A DNA stretch of 64,000 nucleotides from Microbulbifer thermotolerans (GTDB lineage: Bacteria; Pseudomonadota; Gammaproteobacteria; Pseudomonadales; Cellvibrionaceae): assembly GCF_900112305.1 (NCBI RefSeq), contig NZ_FOKT01000001.1, positions 186,001-250,000 of the forward strand, in the 5' to 3' direction. Both the position numbers and the translations under genes were made by a program. Every line of letters begins with the position of its first letter. The stretch's first letter is position 1. The notes below the pieces were generated by a model that worked only from the letters and a program-made list of their open reading frames with translations, had not been told where the DNA came from and did no database searches. Shown here piece after piece: positions 47,139-58,374 of this stretch.

Positions 47139-47239
47139 TGGGCGGTCCTTTTTCAGCGCTTTGTGGTCAGGCAACGATAGCTTATCTGTGTAGGATGACC
47201 TGGGCGAGGGTTTTACGGCGGTCCCCGCTCCGGTACAGA

Positions 47240-47701
47240 TTATGCAGCGGCAGTGCTGTTGATTGCCAGTGCGTAGAGTTCGTCATTGGTCCGGGCTTGG
47301 CGGAGTTTTTCCCTGATCCGGCTGTCGCTGAACAGGGCGGCAATTTCCGCCAGGGTGTCCAGGTGTTCCTGCTCAGAGTTTTCCGGGACCAAAAGGGCAA
47401 ATAGCAGATCCACCGGTTGGCGGTCGGCGGCATCGAAGTCTATCGCCGGTTCAGTGGTACAGAGTACGCCGATGGGGCGCTCGCAGCCGGGCAGGCGACA
47501 GTGGGGAATAGCCACACCGTCACCAATCCCGGTAGAGCCGAGGCGCTCGCGGGCGATCAGCTGGTTAAAAATGGTATCGGCATCGTGTTGTGGATACTGC
47601 TCGGCGATGGCCTGGGCGATGTCGAGCAGCAACTTCTTTTTGCTGCTCCCCGCCAAGTGACAGAGGGTCAGGCGGGGAGAAAGTAGTGCGTCCAGTGTCA
47701 T
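47240..47701 (-). CDS. ptsN: PTS IIA-like nitrogen regulatory protein PtsN
   Basis: A 153-residue EIIA(Ntr) protein phosphorylated by NPr. The active His is in GIGDGVAIPHCRLPG (about residue 67). It regulates potassium transport and sigma-54-linked processes by binding partner proteins. The start codon lies 2 bp after the hpf stop, and rapZ begins 101 bp beyond its end. Confidence 0.96.
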   Translation of the reverse strand: MTLDALLSPRLTLCHLAGSSKKKLLLDIAQAIAEQYPQHDADTIFNQLIARERLGSTGIGDGVAIPHCRLPGCERPIGVLCTTEPAIDFDAADRQPVDLLFALLVPENSEQEHLDTLAEIAALFSDSRIREKLRQARTNDELYALAINSTAAA

Positions 47702-47703
47702 AG

Positions 47704-47994
47704 TCAGCGGTGGCTCTGCAACTTCTCTTTGTATTTTTTCAGTTGGCGATCCAGCTTGTCGGCGAGGGCGTCTATGGCCGCGTAGATATCTTTGTCTTCA
47801 GATCCCGCGCAAAGGTCATGCCCGTTGACGTGTACTCTGGCCTCGGCTTTCTGGATCAGTTTGTCCACGGACAGGATTACCTGCGCGGTGGTGATGTTGT
47901 CGTAGTGTCGGGAGAGCTTTTCCAGCTTGCTTTCGCAGTAGTCGCGAATGGGAGGAGTGAGATCCAGGTGGTGGCCACTAATGTTGATCTGCAT
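47704..47994 (-). CDS. hpf: ribosome hibernation promoting factor, short form
   Basis: A 96-residue protein of the HPF/YfiA family that binds the 30S decoding region and promotes 100S dimers in stationary phase. The start MQINISGHHLDLTPPIRDYC, the AEARVHVNGHDLCAGSEDKDIYAAID segment and the short basic C-terminus mark the short (HPF) form. It lies between rpoN (218 bp upstream) and ptsN (2 bp downstream). Confidence 0.95.
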   Translation of the reverse strand: MQINISGHHLDLTPPIRDYCESKLEKLSRHYDNITTAQVILSVDKLIQKAEARVHVNGHDLCAGSEDKDIYAAIDALADKLDRQLKKYKEKLQSHR

Positions 47995-48212
47995 GGATAT
48001 CTCCTTTTTGAGCGCATCGCTAGGCGGCGCCCTCCCGTTTGGGCCGCAACCCTACAAGGAAGTGCGCCAGAATGGAAGCATACACTCAAAGTTTGGACGT
48101 CGGTCGCGCATGGGGTGGAGCGGAACGCCCCGGTAATGTGACCACCTAAAGGTCAATGGTCAGTATTGCCGCGTTGTGTTGGGTGTCGCGGCGGTATTGA
48201 AGGTGCTGCGCT

Positions 48213-49661
48213 TTATACCAACCGCTTGCGCTCACTGGAAGACGGGATGCCCATCGCCTCGCGGTATTTGGCCACAGTGCGGCGCGCCACCTTGATACCC
48301 TGTTTGCCGAGTTCCTGGCTGATTTTGTTGTCTGACAGGGGTTTGCGCGGTTGTTCCGCATCGATCAGTTTGCGGATCAGGGCTCGGATCGCGGTGGAGG
48401 AGGCTTCCTCGCCGGAGTCAGTGCTCACATGGCTGGAGAAGAAATATTTGAGCTCGAAGACGCCGCGGGGGGTGAGCATATACTTCTGGGTGGTGACGCG
48501 GGAGATAGTGGATTCGTGCATGCCGATAGTCTCGGCGATATCCGCCAGCACCATGGGTTTCATCGCCTCGGGGCCATGTTCGAAAAAGCCCTGTTGCTTT
48601 TCGACGATGCTGGTGGCCACTTTCAGCAGAGTTTCATTGCGGCTCTGCAGACTCTTGAGAAACCACCGCGCTTCCTGCAGGTGATCGCGCAGGAAATTGT
48701 TGTCACTGGAGTTGTCGGCGCGCCTGATCAGTGACGCGTAATTGCTGTTGATGCGCAGGCGGGGCGTGGTCTCGGGGTTTAGCTCCACCAGCCAGCGCTG
48801 CTCCTTGCGGCGGACGATGATATCCGGAATCACGTACTGAGGATCTTCGCCACCGAAGGCTTCCCCGGGATTGGGGGTCAATGTCTGGATCAGGCGCATC
48901 ACCTCTCCGAGCTGTTGCTCGTTGAGGCGGGTGCGGCGGCTGAGGGTGCGGAAGTCGCGCTTGCCGAGCAGGTCCAGGTGCTGTTCGACCACTGTCAGCG
49001 CTTGCTCCAGCCAGGGAGTGTCGGGCGGTAACTGGCGCAGTTGCAGCAGCATGCATTCGCGCAGGTCGCGGGCTCCGCAGCCTGTGGGGTCGAATTGCTG
49101 AATGGTCTTGAGCACCGCCAGGACTTCGTCTTCCTCCACCTCAAGGGCCGCGGCGATATCGGCCGGTGGCGTTTCCAGGAAGCCGTTCGGCGCTATGCCG
49201 TCGATCAGGTTCTCGCCGATCAGCTTGTCCTGAACGGACAGGGAGGTGAGGTTGAGTTGCCAGAGCAGGTGATCGTGCAGACTGTCGGAGGCGGCGTTGC
49301 GCTGTTCCAGAGCCACTTCCTCACCGTCGCCGCCGCTGTAGCTGCCACTGCTGTAGATATCTTCCCAGCGGGTATCCACGGGCAGCTCATCGGGAATATT
49401 CTGGCTCCAGTCGCCGCTATCCGCTTCTCCGGCCTCCACATTCCCTTGTTCGGTCCCCGTCGGATCCGTCGACTGCTCGCCGGTATTTTCCGCCTGGGCA
49501 GGTTCCTCTCCGTCGACTTCCAGCAGGGGGTTGCTGTCCAGCGCCGATTGCACCTCTTGCTGAAGATCCAGAGTCGACAGTTGCAGCAGCCGGATAGCCT
49601 GCTGCAACTGGGGTGTCATGGTCAGCTGAGTGCCAAGCTTTAGCTGGAGAGACTGCTTCAT
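48213..49661 (-). CDS. rpoN: RNA polymerase sigma-54 factor
   Basis: A 482-residue sigma factor for -24/-12 promoters. Region I is Gln/Leu-rich ([20 protein letters not shown] at the start), region II is acidic (about 50-105), and the core-binding domain follows. The DNA-binding region ends with the RpoN box [10 protein letters not shown] near residue 465. It needs AAA+ activators to open promoters. It lies downstream of lptB across a 285-bp gap that probably holds its own promoter. ATG at 49661. Confidence 0.97.
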   Translation of the reverse strand: MKQSLQLKLGTQLTMTPQLQQAIRLLQLSTLDLQQEVQSALDSNPLLEVDGEEPAQAENTGEQSTDPTGTEQGNVEAGEADSGDWSQNIPDELPVDTRWEDIYSSGSYSGGDGEEVALEQRNAASDSLHDHLLWQLNLTSLSVQDKLIGENLIDGIAPNGFLETPPADIAAALEVEEDEVLAVLKTIQQFDPTGCGARDLRECMLLQLRQLPPDTPWLEQALTVVEQHLDLLGKRDFRTLSRRTRLNEQQLGEVMRLIQTLTPNPGEAFGGEDPQYVIPDIIVRRKEQRWLVELNPETTPRLRINSNYASLIRRADNSSDNNFLRDHLQEARWFLKSLQSRNETLLKVATSIVEKQQGFFEHGPEAMKPMVLADIAETIGMHESTISRVTTQKYMLTPRGVFELKYFFSSHVSTDSGEEASSTAIRALIRKLIDAEQPRKPLSDNKISQELGKQGIKVARRTVAKYREAMGIPSSSERKRLV

Positions 49662-49889
49662 AGTGAGGGACTGCGAAATCTTGTGGCGGATGAATTTGCT
49701 AAAAATCCAAGATGTCGCAGACTAACCCTCTACAAAGCGGATTACAAGCAATAACTGTGCCGACTTTTTAGTCGCTGGTGGGGGTTGGGGAGTGTTACGG
49801 CAAGCTGTTTTCCGCGTATCCACCGACTTGGGGGCAGCTACCGCGTTGGGTTGTCAATCGCGTGCGGCGTTCATTCGGGAGTGAGTGAA

Positions 49890-49911
49890 TTCGGGGCCTG
49901 AGCGCCCCGAA
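49890..49911 (-). terminator. hairpin between lptB and rpoN
   Basis: TTCGGGGC (49890-49897) pairs perfectly with GCCCCGAA (49904-49911) around a 6-nt loop, starting 36 bp after the lptB stop on the minus strand. It has no T-tract. It may partly separate lptB from rpoN transcription. Confidence 0.35.
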
Positions 49912-49946
49912 GCCCACCGCAGCTCCCGTGTGAATGATCTGGGGCC

Positions 49947-50672
49947 CTAGATCGTGAATTCGTGACCCAGATAGACCTCTCGCACCTGCTGGTTGGCGAG
50001 CACCTCTTCGGGGGTGCCGGCGGCGATAATGTGTCCTTCGCTCACTATGTAGGCGGTTTCGCAGATATCCAGGGTCTCGCGCACGTTGTGGTCGGTGATC
50101 AGTACGCCGATACCGCGTTCGCGCAAGTGACGGATAATCTGCTTGATATCATTGACTGAAATGGGGTCTACACCGGCGAAAGGTTCGTCAAGCAGTACGA
50201 AATCGGGGTCCGTGGCCAGGGCCCGGGCGATCTCAACACGGCGGCGTTCACCGCCGGATAGAGCCATGCCGAGGCTGTTCTCAATGTGGGTGATGTTGAA
50301 CTCTTGCAGCAGTTCCCGCACGCGTTGCTGCCGTTCGGTCCGGCTCAGGTCCTTGCGGGTTTCCAGGATGGCGAGGATGTTGTCGCGCACGGAGAGACGG
50401 CGGAACACCGAGGCTTCCTGGGGCAGGTAGCCAAGGCCTTTGTGCGCACGCCCGTGCATGGAAAGACGGGTAATATCCTCGTCGTCGATCAGGACCTGGC
50501 CTGCGTCGGCCTGCACCAATCCGGCGATCATGTAAAAGCAGGTGGTTTTGCCGGCGCCGTTGGGACCGAGCAGACCGACCACCTGGCCGCTGGTTACGTT
50601 GATGGAGACGTCCTGGACGACTTTTCTTTTTTTGTATTGTTTGGCGAGGTGTAACGCTTTCAGCGTTGGCAT
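49947..50672 (-). CDS. lptB: LPS export ABC transporter ATP-binding protein LptB
   Basis: A 241-residue ATPase that powers LPS extraction by LptFG. Walker A is [12 protein letters not shown] (about 35-46), the signature is [16 protein letters not shown] (about 139-154) and Walker B is [13 protein letters not shown] (about 159-171). The C-terminal [10 protein letters not shown] is LptB-like. The ATG at 50672 gives the family start [15 protein letters not shown]; the longer frame to 50798 is unsupported. It follows lptA by 141 bp on the minus strand. Confidence 0.96.
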   Translation of the reverse strand: MPTLKALHLAKQYKKRKVVQDVSINVTSGQVVGLLGPNGAGKTTCFYMIAGLVQADAGQVLIDDEDITRLSMHGRAHKGLGYLPQEASVFRRLSVRDNILAILETRKDLSRTERQQRVRELLQEFNITHIENSLGMALSGGERRRVEIARALATDPDFVLLDEPFAGVDPISVNDIKQIIRHLRERGIGVLITDHNVRETLDICETAYIVSEGHIIAAGTPEEVLANQQVREVYLGHEFTI

Positions 50673-50813
50673 AGTGTATTCCGAGTTTGATTTTAGGACC
50701 GGCTCTTTGGCCCGTTTCATGGAGGTTCCGCCGCTTATAACCCTTCGCGGGAGTGCTCCCGGCGGCGAGGCGCCGCGGGGATCGGGTTTCCGCGCCAAGA
50801 TAAAGGGAGCGGG

Positions 50814-51362
50814 TTATTGCTGCTGTTGGCCCTCGTCGGTTTGTTGGTCGCTATTCTTTTTTTCCGGCTTCCAGATCATTTCCACGCGCCCGTCGCCGGA
50901 CTGTCCCTGGGCCTGCATCTCTTCGCTTTTCAGGTCGTAGTCGATTTTTTCCGCAGTCAGGGTATTGCCGTCCCGGTTTACGTGGGCATCGCCGATCAGG
51001 TGCAGCTCGTCGGTGCTGACAGTGAATTCGATACGTCGCGCCCGCGCCTTCACTGGGTTCTGGCTCTGTACCATCTGCTGTTGAAAGTGCGCCGGCCGAC
51101 CGGTGGCGATCACGCGGCTGATCTCGCCAGTGGCGTTGCCGTGCACTTCCACGCGGTCGGCGCGGATCTGCAGTGAACCCTGGGTGATGACCACGTCGCC
51201 GCTGTAGACGGAAAGATTTTTGCCGCGGTTGGCTTCCAGCTTCTTGGCCTGCACTTTGATCGGTTGCTCGCGATCCTGTGGCAGAGCCAGGCCCCGGGTG
51301 CCCGGAAGCAGCAGGGCAATGGCGGCGATGAGCCACAGATGACGGAGTTTATTTGCTTTCAT
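50814..51362 (-). CDS. lptA: LPS transport periplasmic protein LptA
   Basis: A 182-residue periplasmic protein with a signal peptide (about 1-27, cleavage near GLA-LPQ) and an OstA/LptA beta-jellyroll core (QPIKVQAKKLEANRGKNLSVYSGDV and VEVHGNATGEISRVIATGRPAHF). It forms the bridge carrying LPS to the outer membrane. The Gln-rich tail (DQQTDEGQQQQ) is an extension beyond the fold. The ATG at 51362 overlaps the lptC end by 14 bp, showing coupling. Confidence 0.94.
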   Translation of the reverse strand: MKANKLRHLWLIAAIALLLPGTRGLALPQDREQPIKVQAKKLEANRGKNLSVYSGDVVITQGSLQIRADRVEVHGNATGEISRVIATGRPAHFQQQMVQSQNPVKARARRIEFTVSTDELHLIGDAHVNRDGNTLTAEKIDYDLKSEEMQAQGQSGDGRVEMIWKPEKKNSDQQTDEGQQQQ

Positions 51363-51915
51363 AGCTGCTCTTAACATCGGAGAGGATTTCCACCCGGTCC
51401 TCCTTGAGGAAGGCGCGCAGGCCCTTGCCGGAGGTGATATTGGGGCCGGCGGTAATGGTAACAACTTTGTCTGTCTCAGCGTATTCCTGGCGCGGTTTGA
51501 TAGTGATGGCCTGGGTATCCAGGCGGATGCCTCCCGCTTCCGGCAGTTCGTTGATTTTGACATCGCCGCGCAATACCACCCGCTCGCCATTATTGTGGGC
51601 GACACCGCTTCTGGACTCGGTGCGCCACTTGGGTTGGTGCGCCTGGTAGAAGAGAAAGCGCGGCTCGGTCAGATCGGCGCGGTCCCGGCGCTCGAACTGG
51701 AAATAGGTGATCTGATCCGCGTCTACGCGATAGGCGAGGGTGCCCTCTTCGTTGAAGTGGCGCGTGCGGGCGTCGCGGATAATCAGATCCGCAGCCTTTT
51801 TCTGTTGCTGGGGAGTGGGGCGCTTGCCGAGCAGCTGTTGCGGCGGGCTCTCTGCAAACCAGAGTCCGGCACTGATCAGCAGTACCACGGCGACCAGGGG
51901 CAGCCAACTGCGCAT
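51349..51915 (-). CDS. lptC: LPS export protein LptC
   Basis: A 188-residue bitopic protein with one N-terminal transmembrane segment (about 5-21, WLPLVAVVLLISAGLWF) and a periplasmic jellyroll (TRHFNEEGTLAYRVDADQITYF, and GVRL-like repeats). It docks on LptFG and hands LPS to LptA. The ATG shares an A with the kdsC stop (TAATG), and its 3' end overlaps lptA by 14 bp, so kdsC-lptC-lptA is tightly coupled. Confidence 0.93.
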   Translation of the reverse strand: MRSWLPLVAVVLLISAGLWFAESPPQQLLGKRPTPQQQKKAADLIIRDARTRHFNEEGTLAYRVDADQITYFQFERRDRADLTEPRFLFYQAHQPKWRTESRSGVAHNNGERVVLRGDVKINELPEAGGIRLDTQAITIKPRQEYAETDKVVTITAGPNITSGKGLRAFLKEDRVEILSDVKSSYESK

Positions 51916-52454
51916 TACTCTTCTCCGAGGTAGGGCGCCAGGGCGGCGTCAAAGGTACCCTGGGCCTGCATTATGCGGTCGCAGACTTCGCGTACTGCGC
52001 CCTCGCCGCCGCGGGCCTGGGTGATCCACAGAGCCCGCTCGCGCACTGGCGGTGCGGCGTTGGGAACGGAGATGGGGCAGCCGATACGGGTCATTACCAG
52101 TAGGTCCGGGTAGTCGTCGCCCATGTAGGCGATATTTTCCAGGCAGCAGGGCTCGTCGGTAAATAGCTCTTGCAATGCGGAGAATTTGTCCTCGCGCCCC
52201 TGGATTAGTTTTTCGATCCCCAGTTCGTGCGCGCGCCGCTCCACCACGGTGCTGCGCCGGCCCGTGATAATGGCAACGCGTACACCGGACTTCTGCAGCA
52301 TTTTGATGCCGTGGCCGTCCAGGGTGTTAAAGCTTTTGAGTTCGTTGCCACTGCTGTCGAAACTCAACTTGCCATCGGTCAGCACACCATCCACATCCAG
52401 TACCAGCCAGCGGACTTTTTTCAGGGCTTGAGTGAGTTTTTTTTCTGAGGTCAC
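51915..52454 (-). CDS. kdsC: 3-deoxy-manno-octulosonate-8-phosphatase KdsC
   Basis: A 179-residue HAD-family phosphatase that removes phosphate from Kdo-8-phosphate in LPS core synthesis. The nucleophile motif is LVLDVDGVLTDG (about 17-28), with a later IITGRRS and YMGDDYPDLLVM carrying the metal-binding Asp pair. The GTG at 52454 fits the family N-terminus and has AAGGAC upstream. The frame reaching 52622 runs into kdsD and is not used. It lies between kdsD and lptC. Confidence 0.94.
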   Translation of the reverse strand: MTSEKKLTQALKKVRWLVLDVDGVLTDGKLSFDSSGNELKSFNTLDGHGIKMLQKSGVRVAIITGRRSTVVERRAHELGIEKLIQGREDKFSALQELFTDEPCCLENIAYMGDDYPDLLVMTRIGCPISVPNAAPPVRERALWITQARGGEGAVREVCDRIMQAQGTFDAALAPYLGEE

Positions 52455-52618
52455 AGGTGACTTGTCCTTAATGTATTTGTGGGGCCTCGCCGCCGGTTTT
52501 TTGCCGTGGGTGAGTAAACCCTGTGCTTGCTGTCGTTGCCCGGTGTCGTACCGAGTTTTGCAAAATGTTCCGGGGGCGGTGCTTGTGTATAGAGTATCGG
52601 TGTTTGTGCGGCGGTGGA

Positions 52619-53590
52619 TCAAATCACCCCGGCGCGCAGTATATCGTGCATATGCACCACGCCCACTGGTTGGTGTTCCTCGCCTTCTACCACCAGAGCG
52701 GTAATTTTGTGGTCTTCCATGATGCGTAGGGCCTCTGCCGCCAGAGTTTCTGCAGAGACAGTTTTAGGGCGGCGGCTCATGACTTGGTCCATGGTCGCCT
52801 TATCCAGTTCCACTTTGTGGTCGATAACCCGGCGCAGGTCACCGTCGGTGAAGACACCGAGTAGAGAACCTTTATGATCGACCACTGTGGTCATGCCGAA
52901 TCCCTTGCTAGTCATCTCCAGCAGGGCTTTTGGCAGCAGTGTCTCGGGGGAGACTTGTGGCAGTTCATCGCCGGAATGCATGACGTCCTCTACTTTTAGT
53001 AGCAAGCGCCTGCCCAGGGCGCCGCCGGGGTGGGAGAAGGCGAAGTCTTCGGCAGAGAAACCCCGTGCTTCCAGCAGCGCAACCGCCAGGGCGTCGCCCA
53101 TCACCAGGGTTACGGTGGTAGATGAGGTGGGAGCCAGTCCAAGGGGGCAGGCCTCAGTTTCCACGGCGATATCCAAATTGACATCCGCCGCTTGTGCCAA
53201 GGGAGAGTCAGCCTTGCCGGTCATACTGATCATGGGGATACCCAGCCGCTTCAGCAGTGGCAGCAGGGTCAGTACTTCGGCGGAGGTACCAGAGTTGGAA
53301 ATGGCGATGACCAAGTCATCGCGGGTGATCATGCCCAGGTCGCCGTGGCTGGCCTCGCCCGGGTGCACGAAAAAGCTCGGGGTGCCGGTGCTGGCCAGAG
53401 TGGCGGCGATCTTGCGGCCGATGTGTCCGGATTTGCCCATGCCAGTGACGATAGTGCGGCCGCCGCACTGTAGGATGAGCTCGCAGGCGCGCTTGAAGTC
53501 TCCATTGATACGTTCTTCCAGCTTGGTGACGGCTTCCGTTTCCATCAGCACGGTGCGGCGTCCCGCTTGTAAGATCAGGTCCTGGGTCAT
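52619..53590 (-). CDS. kdsD: arabinose-5-phosphate isomerase KdsD
   Basis: A 323-residue sugar isomerase making arabinose-5-phosphate from ribulose-5-phosphate for Kdo. The SIS domain (about 35-180) contains GMGKSGHIGRKIAATLASTG and ISNSGTSAEVLTLLPLLKR, followed by two CBS domains (about 205-320) ending VVEGEEHQPVGVVHMHDIL. It starts the kdsD-kdsC-lptCAB block. In E. coli a calcium/sodium antiporter gene (yrbG) precedes it; here a 344-bp gap and then divergent mlaC follow. Confidence 0.95.
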   Translation of the reverse strand: MTQDLILQAGRRTVLMETEAVTKLEERINGDFKRACELILQCGGRTIVTGMGKSGHIGRKIAATLASTGTPSFFVHPGEASHGDLGMITRDDLVIAISNSGTSAEVLTLLPLLKRLGIPMISMTGKADSPLAQAADVNLDIAVETEACPLGLAPTSSTTVTLVMGDALAVALLEARGFSAEDFAFSHPGGALGRRLLLKVEDVMHSGDELPQVSPETLLPKALLEMTSKGFGMTTVVDHKGSLLGVFTDGDLRRVIDHKVELDKATMDQVMSRRPKTVSAETLAAEALRIMEDHKITALVVEGEEHQPVGVVHMHDILRAGVI

Positions 53591-53934
53591 CGGTTGTCTC
53601 TGATTTCAGTCTTTAATGTGAAAATCTGTGCAGAGCTGCCGTCTTGTGGCAGCTGGTGCCGGGTTTGGCCCCGGTGTCTCTCCGGCGTGCTAACCTCATC
53701 TATAGGATGATTTGTACGACGCTCGGCGAGGCGGAGCGGAGCATAGCTACGACGTGCCGCCACAACGCAGGGCGCGGCCATGGTATAGTTTGCCGCCGCC
53801 GCTGTCAGCTCCGCCGGTCAATGGATGATCCGGAGGGCTGCGGAAGAATGGCGGTTATCTGTAATAGCGGCGACGCGGGGCACTTTGATGCCCTTTTTGC
53901 GTCCAAGGATCGATTTGCCAACGGGAGAATTTGT
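53591..53934. other. divergent gap kdsD/mlaC, where mlaFED would be expected
   Basis: The 344-bp spacer has no credible gene. An open frame from 53644 runs into mlaC but has no family features before the mlaC start. TATAGT at 53784-53789 could be a -10 box for mlaC. No recognisable remnant of an ABC ATPase, permease or MCE domain is visible in any frame. Confidence 0.6.
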
Positions 53935-54588
53935 GTGAACGTATTGTCATTGAATGGTCGAGTGGGATTTGCAGCTTGGCTGAGGGCCGCTTTGTGCACT
54001 CTATTCGTATCCGCCTGGGCCTCCGCCGCAAGCGCCGCCCAGAACCCCTACGCCATGATCGAAGGGGTTTCCGAGAATTTGCTGGGGGTGATCCGCGCCA
54101 ATGCTCAGTATCTGGAGTCAGACCCGCAGCGCTATTACAGCGCGGTGGACAGCGTTCTGAACCCCGTCGTGGATTTTAATTTTATCGCCCGCGGAGTGAT
54201 GGGGCGTTATGCGAAACAGGCGACTGCAGACCAGCGCGCGCGCTTCGCTAGTACTTTCCGGCGCGATCTGGTAGCGACTTTTGCCCGCGGTGTGGCCGGT
54301 TTTGGAAGTATGGATGTGAAGGTGGTCAATCCTGGCTCCACTCCCAACGGCAATCGTGTCAATGTGTTGCAGGAAGTGCGCAGTAAGGAAGGGGTGACCA
54401 AGGTTTCTTACACGCTGGTGCGCAACCGCGCCGGTCAGTGGAAATTGATCAACGTGATTTTGAACGGCGTTAACCTTGGCAAAACTTTCCGCAGTCAGTT
54501 CGCCCAATCCATGCAAACTTACGGCGATATAGACAAGGTGATCAGCAACTGGTCCGCAGCTGAGGAGGTCGCTGACCAGGTCGGGTAA
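53935..54588 (+). CDS. mlaC: phospholipid-binding protein MlaC (Ttg2D family)
   Basis: A 217-residue periplasmic protein with a signal peptide (about 1-34, ending ASAASAAQ) and the MlaC fold (QNPYAMIEGVSENLLGVIR, then VDFNFIARGVMGRYAKQATADQRARF). It shuttles phospholipids between the MlaA-porin complex and MlaFEDB. The GTG at 53935 has GGGAGA 6 nt upstream and gives a clean signal peptide. The genes normally before it (mlaF, mlaE, mlaD) and after it (mlaB) are not here, although the ibaG-murA side of the usual cluster is kept. Confidence 0.92.
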   Translation: MNVLSLNGRVGFAAWLRAALCTLFVSAWASAASAAQNPYAMIEGVSENLLGVIRANAQYLESDPQRYYSAVDSVLNPVVDFNFIARGVMGRYAKQATADQRARFASTFRRDLVATFARGVAGFGSMDVKVVNPGSTPNGNRVNVLQEVRSKEGVTKVSYTLVRNRAGQWKLINVILNGVNLGKTFRSQFAQSMQTYGDIDKVISNWSAAEEVADQVG

Positions 54589-54684
54589 TCTGCCCATCTG
54601 CGGGATGCGCGCGGCGGCTGCTGCGCGGCCCGCTGGTTTCCAGTACACTTGCGCGCTGGTTTCAACGCAACGTTTTTCCCACCT

Positions 54685-54918
54685 ATGCAAGCCGATGATA
54701 TCAAAGCCCTGATCGAGGGGCAGATCCCCGACAGCCGCGCCGAGGTCGCTTTCGAAGGCAGCCACCTGATGGTGACCGTAGTGAGTCCCGCTTTTGAAGG
54801 TTTGAGCCGGCTGAAGAAACAGCAACTGGTCTATGCGGCGCTCAGCGACAAGATCGCCGACGGCACCCTGCATGCGGTTCAGATGCAGACGCTCACCCCT
54901 GAAGAGGCTGGCCGTTAG
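54685..54918 (+). CDS. ibaG: BolA family protein IbaG
   Basis: A 77-residue BolA-like protein with EGSHLMVTVVSPAFEGLSRLKKQQLVY, the usual surface His and the basic KKQ helix, and HAVQMQTLTPEE at the end. IbaG works with monothiol glutaredoxin in Fe-S or acid-stress functions. The ATG at 54685 gives the normal family length; the frame start at 54649 does not. It lies between mlaC and murA, as in E. coli. Confidence 0.92.
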   Translation: MQADDIKALIEGQIPDSRAEVAFEGSHLMVTVVSPAFEGLSRLKKQQLVYAALSDKIADGTLHAVQMQTLTPEEAGR

Positions 54919-56217
<1,299 letters not shown>

Positions 56218-56324
56218 CCTAGACGGGAGCCGGTTGTCGCGAGGTTCCGCTACCGGCATCTGGCTTTTGCGTTTCTATCCGCCGCCACTGAATAAATCGA
56301 AATGACTTATAAGCGATAACAGCT

Positions 56325-56954
56325 ATGCAGATCACCATTGCGCTGACCAAGGGGCGAATCCTCAAGGAGACCCTGCCATTGCTCGCAGCCGCGGGGCTCG
56401 AGCCGCTGGAGGATATTTCGCGCAGCCGCAAGCTGATTTTTCCCACCAATCAGCAGGGCGTGCGCCTGCTGATTTTGCGTGGCGTGGATGTGCCCACCTA
56501 TGTGCAGCACGGCGCCGCGGATATGGGGGTTGCCGGCAAGGATACGCTGCTTGAGCACGGCGCCGACGGTATCTACGAACCGCTCGATTTGGGTATCGCC
56601 CGCTGCCGACTGATGACCGCCGGTGTCAAGGGGGTGGAGCTGCCGCAGGGACGTATCAAAGTGGCCACGAAGTTTGTGCGCAGTGCCAAGCGTTACTACG
56701 CGGCCCAGGGGCGCCAGGCGGATATCATCAAACTGTACGGCGCCATGGAACTCGCGCCGCTGATGGATTTGGCGGATGAGATAGTCGATATCGTCGACAC
56801 CGGCAATACGCTGAAAGCCAACGGCCTGGAACCCCGGGACACCATTGCTCATATCAGCAGTCGCCTGATCGTCAACAAGGCGTCGATGAAGATGAAGTAC
56901 CAGCCCATCAATGCCCTGATTGAAAAGCTCGCCGCCGCCGCAAAGAAAAATTAA
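56325..56954 (+). CDS. hisG: ATP phosphoribosyltransferase, short form
   Basis: A 209-residue catalytic subunit for the first step of histidine synthesis. The start [20 protein letters not shown], the [25 protein letters not shown] segment and [14 protein letters not shown] (PRPP loop) are typical. It lacks the C-terminal regulatory domain of long HisG, so the enzyme should need HisZ, which is not in the window. It precedes hisD by 28 bp. Confidence 0.96.
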   Translation: MQITIALTKGRILKETLPLLAAAGLEPLEDISRSRKLIFPTNQQGVRLLILRGVDVPTYVQHGAADMGVAGKDTLLEHGADGIYEPLDLGIARCRLMTAGVKGVELPQGRIKVATKFVRSAKRYYAAQGRQADIIKLYGAMELAPLMDLADEIVDIVDTGNTLKANGLEPRDTIAHISSRLIVNKASMKMKYQPINALIEKLAAAAKKN

Positions 56955-56982
56955 CCTTGCAAACAACCCCGTAGATACAGCC

Positions 56983-58290
56983 ATGACGATCGACAGCATC
57001 CGCCGTCTCAATGCCGCAGACTCGGATTTTAATGCGCAGCTGGACCAGCTGCTGGCGTGGGAATCTGTCGCCGATAAGAGTGTGGAGAGCAGTGTTGCGG
57101 AAATTCTGCAGCAGGTGCGAAGCCGTGGCGACGCAGCGGTGATTGAATACACCAATCGCTTTGACCGCCGCCAGCTCACTAGTGCCGGTGAGTTTCAGCT
57201 CTCTGCGTCGGCAATGGCCGCCGCCCTCGAGCGCACCCCCCACGCGGAGCGGGCGGCGCTGGAACAAGCCGCCGAGCGGGTACGGGATTACCACCAGCGC
57301 CAATTGCAGGTGTCCTGGCGTTATACCGAGGCCGATGGCTCAGTGCTGGGTCAGCAGATAACGCCCATGGAGCGGGTCGGTGTCTATGTGCCCGGTGGCA
57401 AGGCCAGCTACCCGTCCTCGGTACTGATGAATGCCATTCCCGCCAAGGTCGCTGGTGTCGACTGCGTGACAATGGTGGTGCCTGCCCCGGATAACCAGTT
57501 GAACGACTTGGTGCTGGCGGCTGCGGCCATCGCCGGGGTGGACCGCCTCTACACCATTGGCGGTGCCCAGGCGGTAGCAGCGCTGGCCTATGGTACAGAG
57601 ACCGTAGAGAAGGTGGATAAGATTGTCGGTCCCGGCAATATTTTCGTTGCCGCTGCCAAGCGCGCCGTGTTTGGGCGTGTCGCTATCGATATGATCGCCG
57701 GCCCCTCGGAAATTCTGGTTATCTGTGACGGCAAGACAGATCCCGATTGGATTGCTATGGATTTGTTGTCCCAGGCGGAGCACGATCAGCAGGCACAGTC
57801 GATACTGCTGAGCCCGGACGCGGCTTTTTTGGATAAGGTGGAAGTGTCGCTGCAAAGGCAGTTGGCGGAATTGCCTCGGCGGGAAATCGCCGCCCGCTCG
57901 TTAGCGGATCGCGGTGCGCTGATTCAAGTGGCGTCCGTTGAGGAAGCTATTGCGGTATCCAATCGCATAGCGCCGGAACACTTGGAGGTATCCGTGGAAG
58001 ACCCGGAAAAATACCTGCCGCAAATCCGTCATGCCGGCGCTATTTTTCTCGGTCGCCACACTGCCGAGGCACTGGGGGACTACTGCGCCGGTCCCAACCA
58101 CGTGTTGCCCACCAGCGGCACCGCGCGCTTTTCTTCTCCGCTGGGTGTTTACGATTTCCAAAAGCGCAGCTCCGTTATTTTTTGTTCGCCGCAGGGCGCC
58201 GATACCCTGGGCCGGGTGGCCGGCACGCTGGCGCGGGGCGAGGGTCTGGAGGCGCACGCGCGTTCGGCGGAATATCGGGTAAAGGATTGA
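56983..58290 (+). CDS. hisD: histidinol dehydrogenase
   Basis: A 435-residue zinc enzyme that oxidises histidinol to histidine in two steps. Motifs include [22 protein letters not shown] (about 130-151), the NAD site [17 protein letters not shown], the signature [13 protein letters not shown] and the zinc ligands around [10 protein letters not shown]. The ATG at 56983 is chosen; the frame to 56920 overlaps hisG. In Pseudomonas hisC follows; here an unrelated lipoprotein gene does. Confidence 0.96.
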   Translation: MTIDSIRRLNAADSDFNAQLDQLLAWESVADKSVESSVAEILQQVRSRGDAAVIEYTNRFDRRQLTSAGEFQLSASAMAAALERTPHAERAALEQAAERVRDYHQRQLQVSWRYTEADGSVLGQQITPMERVGVYVPGGKASYPSSVLMNAIPAKVAGVDCVTMVVPAPDNQLNDLVLAAAAIAGVDRLYTIGGAQAVAALAYGTETVEKVDKIVGPGNIFVAAAKRAVFGRVAIDMIAGPSEILVICDGKTDPDWIAMDLLSQAEHDQQAQSILLSPDAAFLDKVEVSLQRQLAELPRREIAARSLADRGALIQVASVEEAIAVSNRIAPEHLEVSVEDPEKYLPQIRHAGAIFLGRHTAEALGDYCAGPNHVLPTSGTARFSSPLGVYDFQKRSSVIFCSPQGADTLGRVAGTLARGEGLEAHARSAEYRVKD

Positions 58291-58374
58291 TACCCCGAGT
58301 GCGTGGCAACCGCCCGCAGTGCGAGTACAATCCCCCAAGATGCCTGTGATGCAGAGTATTTTGGGTCTTTAAAA

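Noticed and set aside
53644-53934. N-terminal extension of mlaC as a separate domain or an mlaD remnant
   Set aside because: The extension has no MCE-like or other motif. A GTG with a good ribosome-binding site begins a proper signal peptide at 53935.
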